Source of the DNA: Stomorhina lunata
Lineage: Eukaryota; Arthropoda; Insecta; Diptera; Rhiniidae
Direction: 5' to 3'
Assembly: GCA_933228675.1 (NCBI GenBank)
Contig: OW121740.1
Span: 126,121,630-126,185,629 of the forward strand
Length of the DNA stretch: 64,000 nt
A model generated the notes under the pieces. That model did no database searches and had not been told where the DNA came from. It saw only the letters and a program-made list of their open reading frames with translations. How positions within the stretch are numbered: the stretch's first letter is position 1; each line of letters opens with the position of its first letter. A program made the translations under genes and the position numbers. This document shows, piece by piece, positions 34,509 through 46,024 of this stretch.

Positions 34509-34523
34509 ACAGGTGGCGCCACT
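34509..34523 (+). promoter_or_regulatory. CTCF-like motif, copy 2
   Basis: Identical ACAGGTGGCGCCACT word in the second copy of the 550-bp duplication, while surrounding bases have diverged. Function is inferred from the motif only. Confidence 0.4.
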
Positions 34524-34619
34524 AAAAATTACTCAAAATGAATTAAATCCTAAACTTTGCATTTGATTATTCTGTGATTTTTAGCAAAAGTCGTTAACTA
34601 TTTTAAGTCTTCACTTTAT

Positions 34620-36800
34620 ACTAATCTCTTTCTGTTTTTATAAAAAATGTGTAAAATTTTATATTTGAAAAATCAATAATTTCAAAATTAGATATCTCCA
34701 ATATAGGGCAAATTTTAGATATAAATTGAACACTTGTAGAATCTTCCGATCTTAGGCTTTTTAAAAGACTGCAAAAATCTATTTCATATCTGCGCTTAAT
34801 ATCTATTGAGCCATTTAAAAAATGTCATATTTTCGTAAGATTTGTATTTGAGAAAAATGTATATCATCAAAATTTGATAAATATCTCCGATATAAGGCTA
34901 AAGTCCACATAAATATACACTTTACTAAAACCGATAAGACCTTGGCTAATACCAATCTAGCGATGATTCCATTCAACTTGCGCTAAAACATAATGAGATA
35001 GTTAAAAAAGTTTTATATTTAAATAAAAATCAAAATTTTCAAAATTAAATATCTCCGATATAGTGCCAATTTTAGATATATATTATACACTTACAGAATC
35101 TTCCGATCTTAGGCTATTCTGCATAATTATATTTCATAACTGCGCAAAATATCTATTGTGCCATTTCAAAAATTCTTTAATTTTCATGATTTTTACTTTT
35201 AAACAACGTGTATATTCAAAATTTGATAAATATCTTCGATATAGGTTGAAGTTTCAGAATAATATATACATTATTAAAACCTAGTAGATCTAGGCTAATA
35301 CTAATCCTGCGATGATTCCAAAAGACTTGCGCCAAACTATTATACTATTATACAAACTTTTATACAAGTTTTCCAAAAAATGCATATATATTTTCGAAAG
35401 AATATATCTCCAAAATCGGATAAGTAAATTGTATATCTTTCAAAATTCTTGATCCGTTGAAGAATATCTAATTATTTTGATCTCAACAAAAGTGGGAACC
35501 ATTGCTGGTCCAATATAAATTTTATTTTCATTCTGAACTATAAATCCTCGATTTCGGTATGATTTCGGATATATTCTTGACCCGTTGAAGAATACCTAAT
35601 AATTTTGAACTGAACAAAAGTGCGAACATGTGTTCGATTAATATACAATTATTTCACATAGAAATTTATTAAATTCTCATAATAACTATATTATTTTATA
35701 TGTTCGTAAGAGTAATTTTTTTTCCAAATTGTATATATTTCCGATATCGGGTTGGCTACAGACCCAAGTTTTATATTTCTAGAATCTATATGTTTTAAGG
35801 TATGATCTTGTTTAATTTCTAAATTTTAAAAATATTAAAAATCTCTTTGAAAATATATTTTTGAAAATTTGTTGTAATATTTTCAAAATTATATATCTCC
35901 AATATCTGGCCGATCTGTGACGTGATTTTACATATAGGAAATCTTCTATTTGTGGCCTAATGTTAGTGCTGCTCTAACCCCTTTACAACTGCGCTAAATG
36001 CTAATTTGATCCTGTTTAATACTCTGATAATTTGTATGAAATAGTAAACATATATATTTTCAAGACCCAACATCTCCGATATCTGACAAAATCCTAACAT
36101 ACTTTATACATTTCTGAAAGCTACTTATCCTAGACTATTTCTAGTGCTGCGTTAAGGTGATTCATGACTGCGCTAACTATCTTTTCGTTACTTTTGAATA
36201 TACTACAGTTTTCTTCTTATTTCGTAGTATATATATGTATGTATATCTCAGACAATGGTTGGACTCGAGTAATAAGTTATATATCTCTGAAATCTATTTT
36301 TTTTTTGTACTTTTTACAAACCTACAATAAAAATTTCTTTGACTTTACAAAATATCCTTTGGTTGCTCTGGAAAATTTTAGGCTTTCATATATTTTTGTG
36401 GGTAAAAAAAATTCAAATATTTAAAATCGAATATTTCAGATGGGGGTTCGACTTTAGAATCTGAAGTTATAGGCTAAAAAATATATTCAGCTAACTCGAT
36501 TAATGATATCTCTAAACACTCAAGTTATTCACTTGAAAATTTTACATCTTTCATATTTTTTTTTTTTTTCCAGAAATTATAATTTTCAAAATCGTATATC
36601 TCTACTATGGGTCTGTTTTCAGACTTGGTCTGTATCTCTAAGCAAAATTCTAGTTTCAGACTACTGCTGTCATAGAACTCGATTAATTATCTCTTAAAAT
36701 ATTCAAGTTATTCACCTGAAATTTTCACTTCTTTCATCATTTTTTTTTTAAACTTCAAAATTTCTAAATCTTATATTTCTGTTATGGTTCCGTTTTCAGA
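34620..36800. repeat. Decayed ~175-bp satellite, block 2
   Basis: The anchor (AAAATTA-ATATCTCCGATAT and variants) recurs at about 34678, 34870, 35041, 35215, 35395, 35735, 35885, 36062, 36228, 36420, 36588 and 36775, i.e. at steps of about 150-195 bp with one double step. Companion motifs include TTCCGATCTTAGGCT and GCGCTAAA or GCGCAAAAT. Open frames at 35063, 36164 and 36503 run along the repeat and are not genes. Confidence 0.82.
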
Positions 36801-38455
36801 CTTGTTCTATATTTCTAAGCATTCATCTAGTTCCAGACTATTGCTATTGCCATAGAAAAACATGATGACAATGACAAAATTTCTATGAAAAAAAAAAAAT
36901 AACTTGGAAAACAAAACAAACCATAAAATTGCCAAAACAATACAAGACCAACCAAAAACTTGGAAAAACTGAATTCTATGAAAATTGTATAAAAATCTAT
37001 TTACAAAATAACGAGGAAAAAAGGATAAGAAAGAATAACAAATATTTTCCACACACACACAGACTCACACACCAGACAGAAATCCTAAGTTTAAATTGAA
37101 AAATAAAAGTTATAAAAGGAGAAGACCCTAGTCAAGGAATCCCCCAAACATTCATGCCACCACAGACAACAACAATGTCTAGGTCAGTCTCAAAAAACCA
37201 AGGAATTCCAGAAAGGATAAGGGAAGGAAGTGGGGAATTTAAACAAGAAATTAAATAAAACAATAGGGATTTTTTTAACGTAAGGAGGAAGGAGTGATTT
37301 AAAATAACGTCTACAAGTTAATGGAGTTTGATGGTTGCAAAATAATATTTGCCAGAAAAAAATTAACAAATAGAAAAAAAAAACTATAAACAATAAGTTA
37401 AAGTTAAAAGGAAAATTTGTTTAAACATTTTGGAGACAATGATGAGTTAATAACAAAAAAATATATGTAAAGAAAATAAAAAGAAAAGTAATAATAACTA
37501 AAAACGATGAGGACATGATGATGATGATAAAATTGCATTTTTTGACAATGATGAGTTATAACGAAAGCAATTTCTAAATTTTTGGATACAAATTTTAATG
37601 AAATGTCAAGATGTAAGAAAAATAATGAATGAAAAGGATTAAAAATAAACTAAAGAAGGATTTTTAAATAGAAATTTGTAACATCAGTTTTAGACAAAAT
37701 AAAGTTAAAATTAAAAAATCTGAATAATTTATTATTAATTACAAATTTAAAAATCTGCTAGAAAGGTCAAGGATAAAATAAATTTCAAAGTTCTTTATCA
37801 TAAAATTTAGAATTCGTCCTTTAATTTTAACAAATTGCCATAAATTTAAGGATCGTGGAACATTAAAATTTTTATTGCTTTTTCTAGAGCCATAAAAAAG
37901 ACACATTTTAGAAGACCATAACCTTAAAGACAATCCTTTAACAAAAAAAAGTTAATAAAAAATTTGAGAAATTAAACATTTAGGGGATTCATGAGGTGTG
38001 TTAAATGTCATATGTCAGAGAAGTTTAGATAATACAATTTTAAAACATTTTATTAAAATTCCTTTTTTAACTCTTTAAAATATTACAACATTAAGACTTT
38101 ATGACATTACGAGGTGTATTATGACACCTGCTGAATTCCCCTAATACTTGTCTCTAAAGTTTAAGAATAATAATTTTTAGTCTTTAATAAGATTTTTTTT
38201 TTGGCACAATGACTTTTAAAGTAGATTTTATATTTTGTTTTATTTTCCATTCTGTTCAACTATTTGTCATTTTAATTGTGCCCTTAGGTCAACTGATAAA
38301 TATTTAGATGAATGCCAGCGAAGAGTGTGGAGGCAGGCAGCAGACGAATATGTCAATAGAATGTGAAAAGTTTTTAATAAATAAATTAAGAATTTGCTGA
38401 GTTAGGCAAAAAACTATTTTGAATAAAGTGAAAATAAGAGCAAAAAAAAGTAAAT
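36801..38455. other. Purine-rich spacer in the satellite zone
   Basis: A-rich, with GAAAA and GATGATGATGATA patches (about 37513-37530) and no satellite anchor. ACACACACACA at 37052-37064 is a short microsatellite. Minus-strand frames (36807-37058, 37190-37393, 37739-37933) are the consequence of low stop density and show no domains. Confidence 0.5.
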
Positions 38456-39646
38456 TTAAATTTTCATAAAAACTTTAAAACAGATATATCCGCAATATCT
38501 GTTCAATATCTGCTAAATGTTATATATTTCCAAAATCTACTGATCTTAGACCATGCCCTATACTGCAAGTTTTGTTTTTGGACTGCTCTAAGAGAGTCTA
38601 TTCTAAATTTTTAATTTGAACATTTCGAATATTTCGTTAACAAAAAGTTGTTATTTTCAAAATTATATATCTGTGATATCTGTTGGAATTCAGTTGTGTT
38701 TTATAAATTTCTGGAATCTTCTAGTCTTAAGCATTATCCAGACCTGCGCCTATTGTTTTACGATTGCCTCAAAAAGTGAGTGTGAACTTCTAAAAATACA
38801 AAAGTTCTAAATATTTTATATATTTCTGAGGTGAAAATTTAACGCTTTCAAAAATATATATCTCCGATATCTTACTATGTTCAGATGTAATTTATATACT
38901 ATTTGAAATTAAACTTTTAAGCTTTTCCCAGACAAGCGCTAGTCCATCTCTAGTCTGCTCTAAATTTCAAAAATTCTTTTATTTTTGACACTTTTTTAAT
39001 AATAATGATATATCTCTGATATCTGGCTTAATTTAGATAAAATTTATAGACCGAGAGTAAACAACTTTAAAGCTATTCCTAGACCTACGTTAGTCCATAT
39101 TAAGTCTGATCTAAATTTATATTGGAACCTTTTAAAAAATCTTTTATTTTATTCAAAAATTTTCCATAAAAAAATAATGTCAAAATTATTAAACTAATAT
39201 ATCCGCAATATCTGTTTAACATCTGATATATCTTATATATTTTTAAAATCTACTGACGCCAGACTATGACCTATTCTGCAAGTTTTGTTTAAAGCCTGCT
39301 CTAAGAGACTACTGAGCACTTTGGAAAATTTCATAATTTTCAAAATTTCGTTAACAAAAAGTGATTATTTTCAAAATTATATATCTGCGATATCTGTTGG
39401 AATTCAGTTGTGTTTTATATATTTCTAGAATCTACTTGTCTTAAGCATTACATAGACCCGCGCTACTCTATCTCTAGACTGCTCTAGATACACATTTTAA
39501 CCTTTAAAAAATACTTTCATTTTCAATACTTCTTTCTTATTAAAAAATAATTGTAACAAAATTATATATCTCTGATATCTGGCTGGATTGAGATGTAATT
39601 TATAAATCTTGATTATACAACTTTTAGCTAATCTATCTTGAGTCTG
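38456..39646. repeat. Decayed ~185-bp satellite, block 3
   Basis: Anchors at about 38476, 38657, 38855, 39007, 39195, 39372 and 39558. This block preserves the companion motifs best: AATCTACT, TCTTAGACTATNCCTA, CTGCGCTA, GTCTGCTCTAAAT. The 38476/38657 pair and the 39195/39372 pair resemble each other more than their neighbours (both have TATATCCGCAATATCTG then ATCTGTTGGAATTCAGTTGT), implying a higher-order repeat of four units, about 720 bp. Confidence 0.85.
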
Positions 39647-39950
39647 GTGGCCAAATCGCCGCTTTCGTTATCGATCGAAATGTAAGATATTTTAGAAACA
39701 TTTGTGTAGCATACTTTCAGGATAATCTAAATAATATATAGCACATAAGGTTCACTACATTGCAATCTATTTGTCTCAAAATCCCTGATACTAAAAGAAT
39801 TTCATTTAAACTTAATGTTTTGACAAACAAACGGATATGTTTAGATATCAAATTTTATGAAACTTTTTGCAAAATAAATTATTTTGAAAATCCCTAAGGT
39901 ATGTTACACAGTATTTGTTTGAAAGTCTGAGTTTTCGATTGATATCGCCC
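39647..39950. mobile_element. MITE family X, copy 1 (in satellite, CTG target duplication)
   Basis: Non-coding element of about 304 bp with ends GTGGCCAAATCGCCGC... and ...GATTGATATCGCCC. It interrupts a satellite unit: TTGAGTCTG before it and CTGCTCTAAAT after it rejoin to the GTCTGCTCTAAAT seen uninterrupted at about 38954. CTG is therefore a probable 3-bp duplication. Shared family landmarks are TATCGATCGAAA, GTAGCATACTTT, AGGATAATCTAAATAATATA, TGTTTTGACAAACAAA and AAAGTCTGAGTTTTCGATTG. Confidence 0.8.
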
Positions 39951-41240
39951 CTGCTCTAAATAGATATTTGAACCTATTATAAAATTTCTTCTTACTTTAA
40001 TATTTTTTTAACAAAAAATGGTATGATCAAAATTATATATTTTTGATATCTGGCTGAATTTAGATGTTGTTTATAAATCTTGAGTATATTCCAAATTTCT
40101 TATTTGACTCCAATTTGAAGAACCATTTGTTTTGTAAGTTAAAATTTCTGCTAAAGCATCAAATTGTTATTTAGAGCAGAAATATGCTCAAGATTTATAT
40201 ACAACATCTCAATTCAGCCAGATATCAGAGATATATGTTTTTGATGGTGAAGTTAAAAATTCGTTTTTTTTTTCGAAAAATTTGTTTATCTTAGATATCT
40301 GAGGCGATTTCGATATACAATATAAATATTTAAAATCTCCTAGTGTTAGGCTATTTCTATTACTGCGCTCATTATTTTTTGTCTGCCCTAAACGTCTATA
40401 TCCCATCAAAAATTCATTAATTTGTACAAGTTTGTAGTAAAAAATCAACATATTCCAAAATGTATGTCACCAATATCTATATATATATATTCCTATACAT
40501 TTTATAGATTTTCAGAACTACTACTCCTAGACAATTCCCAGTGCTGCGTTTAACCCTTTCAGGGCTGCTCTAAATTTCTCTTGTATCAATTTTAAAATTG
40601 CTTAATTTTCCATTTTAATGAAAAAAAAAAAATGTAAAAAAAAGTATTTTCAAAATTATATATCTCCGATATTTGGTAAATTTCATATACATTTTATAGA
40701 TTTCTAGATTCTACTATTCCTAGACAATTCCCAGTTTTGCATTTAACCCTTTTAGGGCTGCTCTAAATTTCTCTTGTATCAATTTTAAAATTTTTCATTT
40801 TAATAAAGAGTGTTTTTTTTCAATATTTTCAAAATTATATATCTCCGATATTTAGTACATTTTCGATATATTTTATCCTTTTTTTTAAATCTATAACCCA
40901 AAGACTATTTGCAATACCGCCTTGTTTAATTTCAAGTCTGCGCTAATGATTGATTTGATACTATCAGAAATTTCATAAAAAATATATCAATAAAAAGGAA
41001 TAACATTTTCAAGATTAGATATCTCCGTTATTGCTTTTCTATCCGAAATATTTTCAAAATTTCTGAAAACTAACAGTTCTAGACTAGATCTTACGCTGCC
41101 AAGATGTATCTAAAATCCGCGCTAAATATCTATTGGACCATCCAAAAAAAAAATCATTATATTATATATGTTTTTTTATTCGTGGAAATGTTTACTATTT
41201 TCCAAAATGTATATCTCAGATATCCAATTAAAGTTTTTCT
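39951..41240. repeat. Decayed ~185-bp satellite, block 4
   Basis: Continues the satellite after MITE X1, with anchors near 40032, 40648, 40837, 41014 and 41205. Units at 40648 and 40837 are close relatives (CAATTCCCAGTNNTGC, GGGCTGCTCTAAATTTC). It includes one inverted unit at about 40130-40245. Confidence 0.82.
40130..40245 (-). repeat. Inverted satellite unit
   Basis: Here the satellite landmarks read in reverse complement: GCTCAAGATTTATATACAAC, then ATCTCAATTCAGCCAGATAT and CAGAGATATAT. They mirror the forward unit at about 40030-40110, so the two form a natural inverted repeat of about 80-100 bp with a short spacer. Confidence 0.75.
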
Positions 41241-42018
41241 ATATTAATAGAATCTTAAAGACCCTTGCTATTATAAATGCTAGGATTATAAACAAAAGGG
41301 TAATATGTAACATTTTTTACCCTCCTCCATGTTTAATCAAGCCCAAAAAAACTTATTTACCTCTTTTAACTTAACTTCAAAAAAAACTTGTCTGCAAGAA
41401 ATTCTTGAGGGTTTTTTTTTTTGTTATAAACGAAATCGCAAAAACTTTTATTTGTAACTGAAATACATACCGTCATCGTTCCTGAACGCTTTAAACCCCA
41501 TTGAGAATTAAGTGATTATAAAGAAAAGATACAACAATAGAAAGAAAACTTTAGAAGCAAGAAAAAAAAAACGACAAAAGACAATGTTAATGTGAATTCT
41601 TTTAGATTTGAAATTATGCATTTGGTTACAGAAAAAGTTTCCGTTTTTTTTCGATCTGAGGCAGAACAATGCCTTCCTTAACTTAAGTAATGTCTAAGTT
41701 ACTGGCAACAAGAGAAGAAGAAGAAAAAAAAAGAAAAGCCTCTAGATGGAAGCAGCTTAAAAATACAACAACTTGCAACATATTGTTTAAATGTAAGCTT
41801 ATAGCAATTCGTTTTTTTGTTAGTACTGTCTCCAAAGATAATGAGAGACAACAGTGTTTAACGACATTAACCCTTAGATGGCTATAAGACTTAAAAGGCC
41901 TAAGCGATTATTTTTGTTATAAGAAAAGTTTATTTTAATATTGTAAAATCCCAGCATACAGCTTTGTTTAGAGTTATAAAAAACTCAGCCAAACGAAGTA
42001 ATGAAAGCTTACAATAAG
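41241..42018. other. AT-rich spacer
   Basis: No gene supported. A 65-codon frame at 41690 begins with an A/G-rich charged run from GAAGAAGAAGAAAAAAAAAG and has no domain. Confidence 0.5.
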
Positions 42019-42220
42019 TGCCCCTATTGCCGTTCTCAACTCAACTCAGTTTGGTCTCCTACCAGTCGACCCAACTTTCACATAACCAAATTATTTTAGG
42101 ATATTGCGGAACTCTACCGTGTTTTAGTTACTTAACATCAAAATATAATTTGGTTAAGTTAAAGTTGGGTCGACTGACAGACGACCAAACTGAGTTGAGT
42201 TGAAAACGGCAATAGGGGCA
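42019..42220. mobile_element. 202-bp MITE with ~75-bp terminal inverted repeats
   Basis: Left arm TGCCCCTATTGCCGTTCTCA..., right arm its inverse complement. The arms match over about 75 bp (CAACTCAACTCAGTTTGGTC, CAGTCGACCCAACTTT, TTAACCAAATTAT) with few differences. The loop is about 50 bp. ACAAT/ATTGT beyond the arms may extend the inverted repeat. No clear target duplication. The 61-codon frame at 42018-42203 lies wholly in the hairpin and is not a gene. Confidence 0.85.
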
Positions 42221-42911
42221 TTGTACCACTCGACTAGTAAAACATGTTATTGCATACTCTTAGGAGTTATGAGAAAAATTAAGAATTTGCCTCCAAATGT
42301 TTTATAACTCGAACCTTAAATATTCTTGTAATAAATCCATAATCAGTATCAAATGATTTTGTTATTTAAATTTGAAAAAAATTCTTATAGGGTTTAGGTG
42401 TCCCCATAATCATTTAAGGGTTAATAACTTTTAAATGCAGTTAAAAAATAAATGGAAGTAGCGGAGGAAAAAAGTAGCAGAATTTGAAGGAAAAAAAGTT
42501 TTCAGAAAATCTAAAGGTTAAGGATAAGAAATGACAACAAAAGGAAATTAGTTAAATAAGTTTATTTTTATTTAAACTGTAAATAAGTCCAAGTATTTTA
42601 ATGTTGAAAAAATAAAACAAAGTTAAGAAAATTAACAAATAGAAAAAAAGAGTTAAATAAATAAATAAGAAAATGTGTAAATAAAAGTTAAGAAATTTAA
42701 ATAGAAACCTTACCAATGAACGACTTAAAATGTCAAATGCAATATTGAGAAAAATTAAATAAATTATTCCAAGAATTTAAAAAAATTGAAGTGAAAGAAA
42801 ATTTAAAAAACACGAAAGTAATTAACCCTTTAAACGCAGTGCAAACCGCAAATGTTTCTTTTAATGGTCTCGTGCCTAAAAATTCTAACCAATCTTCAAA
42901 AATTGTAAAAA
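42221..42911. other. AT-rich spacer
   Basis: A-rich unique sequence. Overlapping frames on both strands near 42733-42994 carry nothing recognisable. Confidence 0.5.
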
Positions 42912-43234
42912 CAGGAGCCAAATCGAGCCGCTTTCGATATCGATTGAAATGTAAGATATTTCAGAAACATTTTTGTAGCATACTTTTAGGATAATCTAAA
43001 TAATATATAACATATAAGGTTTACAACATTCTAACTTATTTGTCATAAGTTCCCTGATAGTGAAAGAATATAATTTAAACTAAATGTTTTGACAAACAAA
43101 TGAACACGTTTAGATATCAAGTTTTATTAAACTTTTTTTAAATTATATTATTTCGAAAACCCCTAAGATATGCTACAAAATATTTGCTCAAAAGTCTGAG
43201 TATTCAAACGATAACGAATGAGGCGATTTTTCCC
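42912..43234. mobile_element. MITE family X, copy 2
   Basis: Same orientation as copy 1. Begins CAGGAGCCAAATCGAGCCGC, then TTTCGATATCGATTGAAATG, GTAGCATACTTTTAGGATAA, TGTTTTGACAAACAAATGAA, AAAGTCTGAGT and ends AATGAGGCGATTTTTCCCT. The terminal inverted repeat is long but imperfect. Non-coding. Confidence 0.78.
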
Positions 43235-43934
43235 TACAATTCAAATTTGTGAACTTAAATAAAAAAAGTTTGCTGGGCAATTTAAAAATTCAAATATTTT
43301 TATCTCCTTAGCAGCAAAAACTTATACTAAAAGAAATATTAAAAAGAAAAAGGAGCTTGTTTTCTTATAGAAAGAAAAAGTTTAATTACTTTGTTGTGGA
43401 GAAAAAAAGTCGTTGGTCGTTGTTGTTGCTGTTATGGATTTAATTGTCAAACGAAAGCGAATCAACTTGAGAGGTGCCAAAGGAGTCACCATGAAAAAAC
43501 TGCAGCAGCATTTGTCTTGGCTGTATCGTTGTAGTATCTCAAACTGGCTGTTATTTGCATACTGGTAGAAGAGCTTTAATAAATATTCATGAAATGGCAT
43601 TGAACCATAAAATTGAGCTTAAGTGCTTGTTAAGTTTTATGAGTTTTATACACAAAAGATGCCATCGAGTATTTAATTACAACATAAGAAAAATAACAAA
43701 CCAGCTTTGACAAGATTTAAAGTGAATTTTTTTAATGGAAAAAAAAAACAAAACTTACCAATTGCTTTCAGATATAATTAAGACAAGTTCAAGACACTTA
43801 CCTAGAAAGAAAAGAGAAAAAAGAAAATTATAATTTTTATATTCAAGATATCGGGTTAATTTCAGATGTCGAAATTTTTTTAATTTATAATAGTCCTATA
43901 CAATATTCTAACATTTTTTTTCAAAATTCAGAAA
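43235..43934. other. AT-rich spacer
   Basis: Contains a GTTGTTGTTGCTG tract near 43419. No gene supported; the minus frame at 43382-43600 has a Thr-rich patch from that tract. Confidence 0.5.
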
Positions 43935-44219
43935 CCCAATCTCCATTTTCGATATCGCTCGAAAACTCAGACTTTTAAGCAAATATTGTGTAGCATACCT
44001 TAGGGATTTTTAAAATAATTTATTTTGCAAAATGTTTAATAAAAGTTGATATCTCAATGTATCCGTTTATTTGTCAAAACATTTAGTTTAAATGAAATTC
44101 TTGTACTTTTAACAAATAAGTTACAATGTATGGATCATCCTAAAAGTATGCTACACAAATGTTTTAAAATAGCTTTAATTTTGATTGATATTGATATTGA
44201 TTGCTGCGATTTGGCCTCA
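43935..44219. mobile_element. MITE family X, copy 3 (reversed)
   Basis: Reverse orientation relative to copies 1 and 2. It starts CCAATCTCCATTTTCGATAT and CGCTCGAAAACTCAGAC, with TTTGTCAAAACATTTAGTTT, AGTATGCTACACAAATG and terminus GCTGCGATTTGGCCTC. An ATTGATATTGATATTG expansion is visible near the end. It directly abuts the GACTATAGTC array that begins at 44223. Confidence 0.78.
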
Positions 44220-44222
44220 AAA

Positions 44223-44934
44223 TGTGATCGACTATAGTCTGTGATCGACTATAGTCTGTGATCAACTATACTTTGTGATCGACTATAGTCTGTTATCGAC
44301 TATAACCTGTGCTCAACTATAGTCTGTGATCAACTATAGTCTGTGATCGATTATAGTCTGTGATCGACTATAGTCTGTGATCGACTATAGTCTGTGATCG
44401 ACTATAGTCTGTGATCGACTATAGTCTGTGATCGACTATAGTCTGTGATCGACTATAGTCTGTTATCGACTATAGTCTGTTATCGACTACAGTCTGTGAT
44501 CGACTATAGTCTGTGATCGACTATAGTCTGTGATCGACTATAGTCTGTGATCGACTATAGTCTGTGATCGACTATAGTCTGTGATCGACTATAGTCTGTG
44601 ATCGACTAGTCTATGATCGACGAAAGTTTATGATCGACTATAGTCTGTGATCGACTATAGTCTGTGATCGACTATAGTCTGTGATAGACTATAGTCTGTG
44701 ATAGACTATAGTCTGTGATAGACTATAGTCTGTGATAGACTATAGTCTGTGATAGACTATAGTCTGTGATAGACTATAGTCTGTGATAGACTATAGTCTG
44801 TGATAGACTATAGTCTGTGATAGACTATAGTCTGTGATAGACTATAGTCTGTGATAGGCTATAGTCTGTGATAGACTATAGTCTGTGATCGACTTTAGTC
44901 TGTGATCGACTATATTCTGTGATCGACTATAATT
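44223..44934 (+). repeat. 17-bp GACTATAGTC array 1 (spacer TGTGATC)
   Basis: About 42 tandem units of 17 bp: a 10-bp perfect palindrome GACTATAGTC plus the 7-bp spacer TGTGATC. Units from about 44686 to 44890 carry TGTGATA instead, a homogenised sub-block of about 12 units. Rare variants (TGTTATC, GACTACAGTC) are clustered. It is immediately beside MITE X3 and in opposite orientation to the array at 46806-47380. Confidence 0.95.
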
Positions 44935-46020
44935 CCTAGAATAAAACGAGTATCTTTGGAATAAAACGAATTTAAGACACTTTTAAAAAAAGTTCTAGAA
45001 TCTATAAAATCTAAATTATTCATTTAATATTATATCGAATTTAGTCCCTAAAACCTTCTCCGAACATCTTCAACAAATTTGTATTAATTCAAATCACCCA
45101 AAATACAATATCAACCATGAAATTGCTGATGTATTCCAAATTTATTTCAATGAAAAAGATATTTGAATTTTACGCAAAATAAAATATGTTTACAAAAAGC
45201 CATCACACCCTCTTACTAAACGAGATATTGTGCAAAAAAAAAATTGATAAAATGAATAACAAAAAAAAAAAAAAAGATGTTGCATTAACTTAAAGAACTC
45301 TTAAACAAGCCAATAATCATAAAACCTAATGACTTTGAACGTTGAAAATTCTACAATAACAAAACGAGTAGATACAAAATAATATACAACTCCTGGTAAA
45401 CTAAAGGTACTGGGTGGGGGTCTTTGACGAAACCAGCAAAAGCTTATAAACATAATGAGCAAAATGATAATGTTGCTGATGATTTTAGAAATGATGACTT
45501 GAAAAGTGATAATGTTTTAGCTACTGATGATGATTATGTCTAAAGTAATCCTAGAAACAAAGGGGTTGGGTTGAGGCAAAGGCTAAGGGAGTGTCGGAAG
45601 GGTGACAACAAAAAAAATGTCTTTACAACACTTGTTATTGTTATTATGAAAACAACATGTAACTGTTATATTCAACGACAAGCTTGATTAGTCTTTGTAA
45701 TGATGATTCTGCTGCTGATACTGTTGCTGTCTTTACAGCAGCAACATAAATGTAATGATTGTCAAGTGTCTGCTGCTGTTGTGGTGTAAAATTTCATGTA
45801 GGTTCTATGAGGTATGAGCTAAGATATGTATGATAGTAGATAGATAATATGTAGAATGGTTGTGTTAGTACCTAGAATGTTTATTTGAATTGTCTGGATA
45901 TGTGCAATAATAATATTGCTAATCATCATTTAAATTGACACTTGTTTATAAGAGATATTGCAGTTATTGGCAAACGATTATACTGCAACGGAACAGTGTT
46001 ACTACTTATATTATATGCAT
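44935..46020. other. Spacer between inverted arrays
   Basis: Unique AT-rich sequence with CTGCTG/CAGCAG patches (45708-45780) and GATGATGATTATG. No gene supported. It would be part of the loop if the flanking inverted arrays fold together. Confidence 0.5.
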
Positions 46021-46024
46021 GTTA

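Larger units (their letters stand above)
33785..34625. repeat. Tandem duplication, ~550-bp period
   Basis: Two copies of a roughly 285-bp sequence at 33785-34075 and 34340-34625. Both run GTTTTGAAAATCCATGGA, CATTGTATAATATAGTTTCC, GAGCCGACGAAGGTTT, GACAGGTGGCGCCACT, TTAAATCCTAAACTTTGCAT, AGTCTTCACT. The stretch between them (34076-34339) is satellite-like plus unique sequence. Confidence 0.88.
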
